Assembly: GCA_913062735.1 (NCBI GenBank) | Contig: CAJXWI010000090.1 | Coordinates: 1 to 8,247, forward strand | Length of the DNA stretch: 8,247 nucleotides | From: an uncultured Arcobacter sp. | Lineage (GTDB): Bacteria; Campylobacterota; Campylobacteria; Campylobacterales; Arcobacteraceae | Direction: 5' to 3' | Part shown: one piece after another, positions 1 to 7,100 of the stretch | Layout of the letters: every line of letters begins with the position of its first letter | Numbering within the stretch: the stretch's first letter is position 1 | Program-made: the position numbers and the translations under genes | The notes under the pieces: model-generated | Told to the model about the DNA's origin: nothing | The model's database searches: none | What the model saw: the letters and a program-made list of their open reading frames with translations, nothing else

Positions 1-711
1 TTTTGATGATAAATTATCAATAGTATCATTTTCATTATCCTGCTGTAAATACTTTTTCTTTAAAAAATAAACTTGCTCATCCAAAACAATGGCTGCATTT
101 TTTTCATTAATTAATTTTCCAGCTTCTTTTAATAAATATATTCTAAAATCTCGATTTTCTTGGGCAAAAAGTATATTGTTAATTTCCCTCACCTTTGAAA
201 TCATTGTTAAAAGTACTTTTCCAAATTCAAAATTATCAACTTCATCATCCAACCAAATATCAACTGCATTAATAGCAGCTACTAAAGGATCTAATATTTC
301 TTTTTGTTTTTCATCAAAGGCTTGAAATTTATCTTGTAAATATTCGTATACAATCTTGGTTGCACATCGTGTTGTATCTAAAAAATACCAATCATATTTA
401 TCCGCACTTTTTTGTCCTGTACCATGATGATCTAAAAGCTGAAGTTCTATATTTTTGCCATCTTGATTTAAAGCAGATACTTCTTTATCTAAATCTTTTG
501 CTTCACCTGCTGTTAAATTAACATCTGTAATTAATAAAAGTACAGATTCATTATTTTCATTTTTAATTTCTTCTAAAACTTTTTTAATTGCTAATTTTAC
601 TTCTAGTCCATAATTGGCATTTAAAAATGCTCCTTTTTTGAAATGTTCTTGGGTCAGCATATGGCAACCATAACCATCTAAATCCGTATGTGAAATGTGA
701 AAAAGCTTCAT
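1..711 (-). CDS. DHH-family phosphoesterase (oligoribonuclease/NrnA-like), C-terminus cut off by the window edge
   Basis: I translated this frame by hand: it opens with ATG at 711-709 and stays open for 237 codons to base 1, so the C-terminal end lies outside the window. The DHH metal-binding motifs are visible in order: H8-x-D10-x-D12-G near the N-terminus (HTDLDGYG), D63 in LLITDVNLT, the D94-H95-H96 signature in LLDHHGTG, and D151 in AAINAVDIW as the likely fourth motif. Family members are Mn-dependent phosphoesterases, such as NrnA-type oligoribonucleases or nucleotide phosphodiesterases, acting in the cytoplasm on short RNAs or cyclic dinucleotide products. The exact substrate cannot be told here, and the DHHA1 substrate-binding domain would lie mostly or wholly outside the window. 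The start ATG overlaps the TGA of the upstream Rrf2 gene (ATGA) and has no clear Shine-Dalgarno of its own, which suggests translational coupling. Confidence 0.88.
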   Translation of the reverse strand, partial: MKLFHISHTDLDGYGCHMLTQEHFKKGAFLNANYGLEVKLAIKKVLEEIKNENNESVLLLITDVNLTAGEAKDLDKEVSALNQDGKNIELQLLDHHGTGQKSADKYDWYFLDTTRCATKIVYEYLQDKFQAFDEKQKEILDPLVAAINAVDIWLDDEVDNFEFGKVLLTMISKVREINNILFAQENRDFRIYLLKEAGKLINEKNAAIVLDEQVYFLKKKYLQQDNENDTIDNLSSK

Positions 712-1109
712 GAAGTAAGATCTTTAAGCGTTAATTCTTCTAAAAAGTTATTTACTTTTCCTTGTAGATTACTCAAAAGTGGCCAAATTGTGCATGAACT
801 TGCGATATCCGTTGGACAATCATTAATTGAGTGAGAACACTCAAAAACAGAAGGTATTTTTTCTTCTGCTGCAGTAGTAATTTCTAAAATAGTTAATTCA
901 TCGTATGCTCTTGCTAAAATAAATCCCCCGTTAACCCCTCTTTGGGAAATAACAATTTTATTTTTAGCTAAGTTTTGCATTATTTTTGCTAAAAAAGATT
1001 TTGGGATGTTCAGTTCTTTTGACAATACATCGACATTCTTCGCTTTATCACTTTTCGTAATAGAAACTAAAGAGAGAAGTGCATACTCACTTTTTTTTGT
1101 TAATAACAT
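708..1109 (-). CDS. Rrf2-family transcriptional regulator with three candidate Fe-S ligand cysteines
   Basis: This 133-residue protein has the usual Rrf2 length and layout. The N-terminus LLTKKSEYALLSLV is the family's first helix. A winged helix-turn-helix follows at about residues 25-66, with the typical VDVLSKELNIPKSFLAKIM recognition region and the wing RGVNGGFILAR. Three cysteines follow at C91, C98 and C106, placed like the cluster ligands of IscR and NsrR (about 92, 98 and 104) but with slightly longer spacing (x6 and x7 instead of x5 and x5). Known relatives sense Fe-S status, nitric oxide or redox state through such clusters. That this one binds a cluster is inference. The ATG at 1109 has an AGGA five bases upstream. 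The gene follows its own promoter region and overlaps the DHH phosphoesterase gene by ATGA, so the two are probably co-transcribed. It is not clearly IscR, NsrR or RsrR, so no symbol is given. Confidence 0.9.
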   Translation of the reverse strand: MLLTKKSEYALLSLVSITKSDKAKNVDVLSKELNIPKSFLAKIMQNLAKNKIVISQRGVNGGFILARAYDELTILEITTAAEEKIPSVFECSHSINDCPTDIASSCTIWPLLSNLQGKVNNFLEELTLKDLTS

Positions 1110-1119
1110 TTGTGTCCTA

Positions 1120-1137
1120 ATTATATACGATTATATA
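1120..1137. repeat. Tandem ATTATATA repeat with a 10-bp period, possible operator in the Rrf2 leader
   Basis: The plus strand reads ATTATATA-CG-ATTATATA, an exact 8-bp direct repeat with centres 10 bp apart, one DNA turn. It lies between the TATAAT at 1154-1159 and the AGGA ribosome-binding site. This is a plausible place for autoregulation by the Rrf2 protein, but in such AT-rich DNA it may be chance. Confidence 0.35.
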
Positions 1138-1153
1138 TTCTTATTTTTAATAT

Positions 1154-1159
1154 ATTATA
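1154..1159 (-). promoter_or_regulatory. Putative -10 box (TATAAT) of the Rrf2-DHH operon
   Basis: On the minus strand a perfect TATAAT lies 44 bases upstream of the Rrf2 ATG, which would give a leader of roughly 35-40 nt. No good -35 hexamer is present at the right distance (TATGTA at 17 bp). Campylobacterota housekeeping promoters often lack a conserved -35 box, so the -10 alone is acceptable. Two further TATAAT hexamers closer to the gene, inside the repeat at 1120-1137, are alternative -10 boxes. Confidence 0.5.
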
Positions 1160-1236
1160 GCGAAACTCAATCAAAATACATAAGTAAAGAATATATTAAA
1201 CCAGAGGAAAAGAACTTCATTAAAAAAATGTGTATT

Positions 1237-1280
1237 ATTTATTGATTTTATAAAGATATTAGTGATGATAATCAATAAAT
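1237..1280. repeat. Perfect 11-bp inverted repeat overlapping a Fur-box-like motif
   Basis: The left arm ATTTATTGATT (1237-1247) and right arm AATCAATAAAT (1270-1280) are perfect reverse complements separated by 22 bp. The right arm overlaps TGATAATCA (1266-1274). Against the 7-1-7 Fur consensus (TGATAAT, one base, ATTATCA), the left half-site is perfect (7/7) and the right half matches 3/7. The site lies about 130-170 bp upstream of the Rrf2 start. Binding by Fur or any other regulator is inference. Confidence 0.35.
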
Positions 1281-1289
1281 TTTGAGTAT

Positions 1290-1312
1290 GGCTTTGTTTA
1301 TAAAACAAAGCC
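1290..1312 (-). terminator. Hairpin after the AraC/GyrI gene, probable terminator with a weak U-tract
   Basis: GGCTTTGTTT (1290-1299), the 3-base loop ATA and AAACAAAGCC (1303-1312) form a perfect 10-bp stem. It begins 8 bases after the TAA of the AraC-type gene and is the strongest stem-loop in the intergenic region. The bases following it on the minus strand (ATACTCAAAATTTA) are not a strong T-run, so termination may be partial, or the hairpin may mainly protect the mRNA 3' end. Confidence 0.55.
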
Positions 1313-1320
1313 AATATTAT

Positions 1321-2130
1321 TTATACAATAGCAATCCAAATTTCTGTTCTTAAATCTTGATCTTTTACATCAGAAACAGTATATTCTTCAATGGGAGCTT
1401 CATTTCTTAGTTCAATATTGTTTTCTTGAATCCATGAGCCATATATTGATATATACGTAGCGGCTAAACTTTCATAAGAACCTTTATGAAGAAATTTAGC
1501 ATACTTCCCTCCCCCAATGCTTGTAATCTTAATATCATTTTTAAGAGCAACATCTTTATTCTTTTGTATACAAGCATCGTATCTTAGTTTATCTATTTCT
1601 ACAAAATCTGGATCATCATACGTAATTCCAAAACATCTTGTATTATCATCTAAAACTTTATTAGTAACACCAAAATATATCAATTTTTCCCAAGCAGAAT
1701 CACATTTCATGTAATCTCCAAGGTGACGTAAAGAATATACTTCAAACTCATTTATTTCTTCAATTTTAATAGGTTTAATCATTTTAATATCCTGTATGAA
1801 TCTATTCGATTCTTTAATATAAGCACTAGGAGAACATAAAAACATACTTCTAAAAGCTTTATTAAAAGACGAAGGAGTATTAAAGCCCGAATTCATTGCA
1901 ATATCGGTAATACTTCCTTGTTTTAATTGTAGTTTCATTGCAGCTTCTTGCATTCTAAGGCGTTTGATATATTTTTTGATACTCTCCCCAGTAGCTCCCA
2001 AAAAAATACGGTGGAAATGGAAATATGAATATCCTGAGATTTTTATTAAATCTTCAATTTCAACATATTCTAAATTCTTCTCAATTTCATTTAACACTTT
2101 AAACATAGTCTCTTTATATGTATTTTTCAA
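1321..2130 (-). CDS. AraC-family transcriptional regulator with C-terminal GyrI-like effector-binding domain
   Basis: The 269-residue protein has two parts. Residues 8-107 are an AraC/XylS DNA-binding domain with two helix-turn-helix units: about 25-46 (IEDLIKISGYSYFHFHRIF) and 74-97 (ITDIAMNSGFNTPSSFNKAF). Residues of about 117-269 match the GyrI-like/BmrR-type ligand domain, seen in CFGITYDDPDF, KLRYDACI, GGKYAKFLHKGSYESL and the closing RTEIWIAIV with its conserved Glu263. Relatives such as Rob-type regulators and BmrR bind bulky hydrophobic or cationic compounds and switch on efflux genes. The TTG at 2130 is the chosen start because AGGAG lies five bases before it on the minus strand; the next ATG (2106) would remove the start of the first helix and has no such site. 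The gene lies 94 bp after the TolC-like gene in the same direction and has its own promoter. A role as local pump regulator is inference. Confidence 0.9.
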   Translation of the reverse strand: MKNTYKETMFKVLNEIEKNLEYVEIEDLIKISGYSYFHFHRIFLGATGESIKKYIKRLRMQEAAMKLQLKQGSITDIAMNSGFNTPSSFNKAFRSMFLCSPSAYIKESNRFIQDIKMIKPIKIEEINEFEVYSLRHLGDYMKCDSAWEKLIYFGVTNKVLDDNTRCFGITYDDPDFVEIDKLRYDACIQKNKDVALKNDIKITSIGGGKYAKFLHKGSYESLAATYISIYGSWIQENNIELRNEAPIEEYTVSDVKDQDLRTEIWIAIV

Positions 2131-2135
2131 TTTCT

Positions 2136-2140
2136 CTCCT
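2136..2140 (-). promoter_or_regulatory. Strong ribosome-binding site AGGAG deciding a TTG start
   Basis: The minus strand reads AGGAGAGAAATTG, with AGGAG five bases before the TTG at 2130. This is the best Shine-Dalgarno in the window, and it fixes the AraC-type gene's start at a non-ATG codon. Confidence 0.75.
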
Positions 2141-2153
2141 AAAACTTAAATAA

Positions 2154-2162
2154 ATTATAACA
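2154..2162 (-). promoter_or_regulatory. Extended -10 promoter (TGTTATAAT) of the AraC/GyrI gene
   Basis: On the minus strand TG-T-TATAAT forms an extended -10 element. A start site about 7 bases downstream (near 2147) would leave a short leader containing the AGGAG. There is no good -35 hexamer. A small inverted motif, TTCC (2183-2186) and GGAA (2195-2198), sits just upstream of where a -35 would lie and could be an activator site, but its arms are only 4 bp. The promoter implies that the regulator can be transcribed separately from the pump genes, although no terminator was seen between them. Confidence 0.6.
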
Positions 2163-2224
2163 AGATAGAAAAATTAAAACTTTTCCTAATTTGCGGAATT
2201 TCAAACATTTTTACAAGACGTATT

Positions 2225-3397
2225 TTATTCACCAAAAGGCTTTAGTTTTTTATACATTTTATTTATAATAATCTTTTTTTCTATTCGCAAAATTTTAATT
2301 TTTAACTTATTAATATTAATAGTATTCAACATCCTATTCACATCTTCTATTGTTTTTAAAGAATAGTGATGCATTTCTTTCACTGTTGAAAAAATATTCT
2401 CATATTTTCTTAATACAGTTACACTATTCTTTATTTTCTTATTTATTAATTTTATATCTTCTTTGATGTATTTATAAAAAAGGATTTCATCTTTTTTTCT
2501 TACTGCTAGTTTTTTCCCAGCAAGCTTCAAAGAGAGATTTTTTACTGCACGTTCTTTTTTACTATTATAATCAAAAGGAATATTTAGTTTTAAACCATAA
2601 GAATAAAAAGTATCATTTTTTTCTTTCTCCATATCCTCATAACCATAAACCCCATATGCTGATATTTTTGGTAAAAACAAGGACTTAGTTATATCACGCT
2701 CTAAAGCATTTTTTTCATACATCAAAGTATCTAGTTCAATATTTATATTGTTATTCATAAAAATATCAAAAGAAACAATATTTTTTTGTTTTAAAACTAT
2801 ATCCTTATAATTTTTATTGGATAGAGCCTTTAGTTCTAGCAAAAAATGGTTCTTTGCAATACGTAAATCTTCTTTTTCATTTTTATGTTCTGCAACTTCT
2901 ATAATGCTTTCATCTAAAACAAATAATTCTAATAAACCATTTTTGTACATATTTTCTTGTTTAAGTATATCCATGTTTTTATTAGAAATAAAATATCCAA
3001 TTTTCTCTATTTGCAAATCAATTTTATTTAAATTCAATACTGCTTCATATATATTTGATTCCAAAATTCTTCGATTTTTTATAGATTCAAATGTATTCAT
3101 TTTTTTAAGAACCTTGGCTTTATCTATAGTCTTAGTGATACCTCCACTTTTATAAATATCTTGCTCAATATTAATAGAAAATTTTTTGTTTTTTATTCTT
3201 GTATCTGAATTTTTTTGTTTATTATTTGATAAATCTGCTTCTAATAACACAGGGTTTATCCAGGAGTTCTCTAAGATATCTGCTTGTTTTTCTTTGATTT
3301 TATTATTATCATTTAATATTTCTACTTGTTCGAAACTTAGCACTTCTTGTGAAAAACAAGCAGAGCTTACATATATTAAAAATATTATTGTTCTCAT
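2225..3397 (-). CDS. TolC-like outer-membrane efflux protein
   Basis: This 390-residue protein begins with a Sec signal peptide (MRTIIFLIYVSSACFS, cleavage probably near residue 16). Most of the rest is predicted long helix, with two internally similar halves as in TolC. One half runs from about 25 to 200. The second opens with SLFLPKISAYGVYGYED (239-255) and YSYGLKLNIPF (265-275), the strand segments that TolC-family proteins place in the outer-membrane barrel. Long Lys/Glu-rich helices follow to residue 385. TolC trimers form the outer-membrane exit duct of tripartite pumps. At 390 residues it is somewhat shorter than typical members (about 420-480) and very rich in Lys, Asn and Ile. Its ATG overlaps the adaptor's stop by one base (TAATG) and has no clear Shine-Dalgarno, so translation is probably coupled. 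Sequence similarity to known TolC proteins looks low; the call rests on the layout and the operon context. Confidence 0.82.
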   Translation of the reverse strand: MRTIIFLIYVSSACFSQEVLSFEQVEILNDNNKIKEKQADILENSWINPVLLEADLSNNKQKNSDTRIKNKKFSINIEQDIYKSGGITKTIDKAKVLKKMNTFESIKNRRILESNIYEAVLNLNKIDLQIEKIGYFISNKNMDILKQENMYKNGLLELFVLDESIIEVAEHKNEKEDLRIAKNHFLLELKALSNKNYKDIVLKQKNIVSFDIFMNNNINIELDTLMYEKNALERDITKSLFLPKISAYGVYGYEDMEKEKNDTFYSYGLKLNIPFDYNSKKERAVKNLSLKLAGKKLAVRKKDEILFYKYIKEDIKLINKKIKNSVTVLRKYENIFSTVKEMHHYSLKTIEDVNRMLNTININKLKIKILRIEKKIIINKMYKKLKPFGE

Positions 3398-4113
3398 TAC
3401 TTGAACTCAACTTTTACAACTTTTCCAAACACTGTCTTTTTATTACTTTCTTTGTACAAAATCACTTTATGTGTAGAAACTCTTCTTTGATCTTTTAATC
3501 TAGAAATATGGAAAACCTTATACTGCGTTTTTTCTCCATTTATTAAAATATTTTTTTCCTTTATTTTGTTTAAAGCCTCAAAACTTAGATACAAAACGAT
3601 TTTTTCTTTTCCTAAATCATAACTTTCATATAACAAGTCTCCTTGTGAAACATAAGAACCTTTTTCAAAATAAATTTTACTTAAATAGGTATTTTTTAAA
3701 TAAAAATGTTTTTTTCTTTTAGCTCTTATTTCTTTTTCTATTTCTTTTTCTAAAGTATTTACTTCTTGTAAGCTTTCAAAGAAAGCTAATTTTTCGTTGT
3801 TTTTATCATAAATACTGATTTGTTTAATTTTTGACTTTTTCATATATTTGTCTTTTTTTATTTCTAAAATACTCTTTTGTATTTTTAAATGTTGTTTTAA
3901 ATATCTAATATTTATATTTTGATCTTTATCGTTTATTTTTAATATTAATTCTTTATCTTGAATATTAGAAAATATCTTTTTATCTTGTACATATTCAACA
4001 ACACCACTTATTTCAGATCTAACTTCTATTTTTTTATACGCTTGTATTTTTCCCATATAAATATTAGCAGGACAATAAATGCCAAGAAGTATTAAACAAA
4101 GTATTTTTTTCAT
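3397..4113 (-). CDS. Short periplasmic adaptor (membrane-fusion protein) of an RND efflux system
   Basis: At 238 residues this is much shorter than usual RND adaptors such as AcrA (about 370-400). An N-terminal signal peptide (MKKILCLILLGIYCPA) is followed by the first lipoyl half-motif around residues 28-43 (KIEVRSEISGVVEYV). A Lys/Glu-rich helical hairpin spans about 67-137, and the second lipoyl half lies at about 145-166 (IYFEKGSYVSQGDLLY). A small beta-rich tail of about 70 residues follows, probably a beta-barrel domain. A separate membrane-proximal domain appears to be missing. Adaptors of this type bridge the inner-membrane pump and the TolC channel in the periplasm. The cysteine in the signal peptide is not in a good lipobox, so a lipid anchor is unlikely. 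The ATG overlaps the RND stop (TAATG), and AAGGA lies upstream on the minus strand. The function is supported mainly by the lipoyl motifs and the position between pump and channel genes. Confidence 0.82.
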   Translation of the reverse strand: MKKILCLILLGIYCPANIYMGKIQAYKKIEVRSEISGVVEYVQDKKIFSNIQDKELILKINDKDQNINIRYLKQHLKIQKSILEIKKDKYMKKSKIKQISIYDKNNEKLAFFESLQEVNTLEKEIEKEIRAKRKKHFYLKNTYLSKIYFEKGSYVSQGDLLYESYDLGKEKIVLYLSFEALNKIKEKNILINGEKTQYKVFHISRLKDQRRVSTHKVILYKESNKKTVFGKVVKVEFK

Positions 4114-7100
4114 TATTTTTCCTTTTTTATTCTAAATGCCAAGGAAAAGAATGTTGGCAAAAAGACGAGTGTTAAAACAGTTCCCCATAAGAGCCCAAAA
4201 CCAAGAGAAACGGCAATAGGTTGCAGTACCTTTGCCTGCCCACTTGCAAAAAAGATTAAAGAAATCAAACCTAAAAAAGTAGTAATGGAAGTAATTAAAA
4301 TGGGCCTTAACCTTAATTTTGCTCTTCCTATGACCTCTTCTACTGTTCTAGAATGTCTCATAAACTCTAACATCACAATGGCATCGTTTACAACAACACC
4401 AGCCAATCCAAGAAGACCTATTATGGAGGTTAGGGATAAATTTAAATCAAGCAGTAAATGTCCTATAATTGAACCCAGAAAAGAAAAAGGGATTAAAGCT
4501 AGAATCATAAAACTTAGTCTAAAAGAATTAAAAAGCAATAACAAGGTAAAAAAGATTAAAATCAAAGCTATTATGAAAGCTAAACTCATTTCTTTAAGCA
4601 TTCTATCGTTTTGTTCTTCTTCTCCCTCTAGCATTACTTTAATACCAAGTCTTTCGTATTTCTCTAAGGTATTCTTTAATAAATCAAGCGCTTCTGTTGC
4701 TGTTATTATTTTATTATTTACATTTGCACTTATCGTTTTTACCTCATATTGATTTATTTTTTCTATAAACTCAAAGGTTTGTTTAAATTCAAAATCGCAT
4801 ATTTCACTTAAAAATATTTTTTTATTTGTATTTGGAATATTTAATTCATAATGTATTAAGGTATTTATATCGTCTTTATTTTCATCATAACTTATAAGAT
4901 CAAAAATACCTTCCTTATTTAAGCCCTTGTTTTGCACAGTCTTAGAAAAAGAAGACCTTAAGCTATTGAATAATATTTCTTCATTAAAACCCAAACTTTC
5001 ACCATATGTGTTTAGTTTTAATTTTAATTCTTTTGTACCAAGTTTTGTATTATTCTTTACAGCACTAAGTCCCTTCATATTTTTAAGTGTTTCTTCAATT
5101 TTTTCACTTGCTTCATTTAAAAGTTTTTCATCTTTAGAACTTAATAGAATTTCTATATCATTATTGGTAATTCCTGTTTCTGCTTTTGACATTGTTAGCG
5201 TTTTTAAGTTATCAGGCTTGTGAGCATGAAAGAGTTTTTTTATCTTTTCAATAATATCCTCATCACTTAATACTCTTATTTTCTCTCTATCGTCCTTGTT
5301 TAATGCTAAAATAGGAGCTATATATTCTTCCATAAAGTTCTCTGGTTTTTTGGCATGCAGTTCTAATTGAAAATTAAAAAGTGATTCTTTTAAGGTAAAA
5401 TCATCTTCACTAACTTTATATCCAATTCCATAAGAAATTGTTTTTATAAACAATTCATTTTTATGCTTTAACAATATTTCTTCAAAAATTTTACTTTTCT
5501 CAAATGTTTCTTTTACTTTGGTATTTTTTTTAAAACTACCATTTATATTAATTTCATTAGAGTCAAATTCTGGCAGTAAGTTATATTTCATAGTGCTTGC
5601 TAAAAATAGTGTTAAAAGAGGAATAATAATTATAAACAACAAAAGAAAGGTTTTTTTATAATCAATAATTTTATGTAAAAAATTTGAATATAAGTTTAGT
5701 GCCTTAGTCCAATCTAATTCTTTATCATCTTTTTTTAATATATGCAAAGCATGTATGGGCAAAAATATATAACTTTCTATTAAAGAAGCAATAATTAGAA
5801 TAATAACAGATACAGGAATCAATATTAAAAATTGCCCCAATTCATTTGTTAATACCATCATGGGTAAAAAAGCAAAAACAGTTGTTAAAGATGAAGCTAA
5901 AACAGGAAGCATTACTTCTTTACAAGCATCTTTTGTTGCTTTAAATTTGTTTTCACCTAAAACAATATGCCTTTGTATATTTTCAGCAATTATAATGGCA
6001 TCATCAACTAATATTCCCAATACCAATAAAACACCAATCAAGGTAATCATATTTATACTATACGTTGTAAAAGATAAAAATACTAATGCAAATAAAATAG
6101 CCGTAGGTATCCCTAAAACAACGATAAAAGCAACTCTTTTATTTATTAAAATATATAAAGCCAAAGAAACCAAAATTAATCCAAATAAAATCCCTGATAC
6201 AATTGTATTAAGTCTATTTTTAATTAAAACAGAGCTATCTTCAACAACAGATATATTGATATTTTCATACTCTTGATTTAAGTTATTTATATAATCCTTA
6301 ACTTCTTTTGCCAAAATTATTGCGTCTGCTTTGTCATTCTTATACATGGCTAATTGCACATTGCTTTTACCATTGATTTTTGAAATAACTTTCTCTTCAT
6401 TACGTTTATATTCAACTCTGGCAATATCTTTTAGATATATCGTTTTATCATCAATTTTTAATAAGGTATTTAAATAATCCTTAACACTTTTTTTTCCATT
6501 TACATTAGATAAAAAATAACTCTCTTTTTCATCATCAATTTGTCCAATAGGAAATATATTTGACAAGCGTTTTATTTCTTCAAACAAAATATCTTTATTA
6601 AGATTATAAAGCTCAATTTTTCTATTATCAAAAATAACTTCAAATACTTTTTTTGTATCCTCAAAAAGCACTACTTCTGAAACATTTTTTAACAATAAGA
6701 GTTTATTTTTAATTTCATCTGCAATATCAATTAGCTTATCTTTAGAAAGAATACTTGAGGAAAAAATAACATTGATTAAAGGAGCTTTCCAATCAGCGGT
6801 ATAAGCACTTGGTTCCTTCATATCTGAAGGTAAATCAGCTTTAGCATTAGCTATGATATTTTTTGTTTTGTCTAGAATTTTGCCTTCATTTGCATACTCA
6901 TCTAAAGTCAAAACAATTGTAAAGCTACCTTGAGAAATAAAAGTTTCAATTTTTTGAATTCCCTCCAAGGACTTTAATTCATTTTCAAGAGGAATAACAG
7001 CCATTTTATTTAAAGCATCATTACTAATATTTGTATAAAAACCACTTACAATAACTTTATCGATTTTAATAACAGGAAAAACATCTTTGGCTATTGTGCC

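Noticed and set aside
89..325. 78-codon plus-strand open frame near the left edge
   Set aside because: It lies opposite the DHH phosphoesterase, whose motifs clearly make the minus strand the coding one.
1006..1245. 79-codon plus-strand open frame running into the intergenic region
   Set aside because: It begins inside the Rrf2 gene on the opposite strand and has no plausible start signal. The part after 1110 is AT-rich promoter sequence.
2183..2198. TTCC-8-GGAA inverted motif as a defined regulator operator
   Set aside because: Arms of 4 bp are too short to separate from chance. It is mentioned only as context for the AraC promoter.
3436..3438. Possible lipoprotein anchoring of the adaptor or TolC-like protein through the signal-peptide cysteine
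   Set aside because: Neither cysteine (adaptor C14, TolC-like C14) sits in a proper lipobox (GIYC and SSAC without a preceding Leu/Val/Ile at -3).
4285..4752. 155-codon plus-strand open frame opposite the RND gene
   Set aside because: It lies wholly inside the RND coding region on the other strand, has no ribosome-binding site and no family-like sequence. It is a shadow of the conserved membrane segments.
5860..6276. 138-codon plus-strand open frame
   Set aside because: It is antisense to the RND helix 2-6 region. The low-complexity Lys/Ile/Thr/Asn content is what the reverse strand of such a gene gives.
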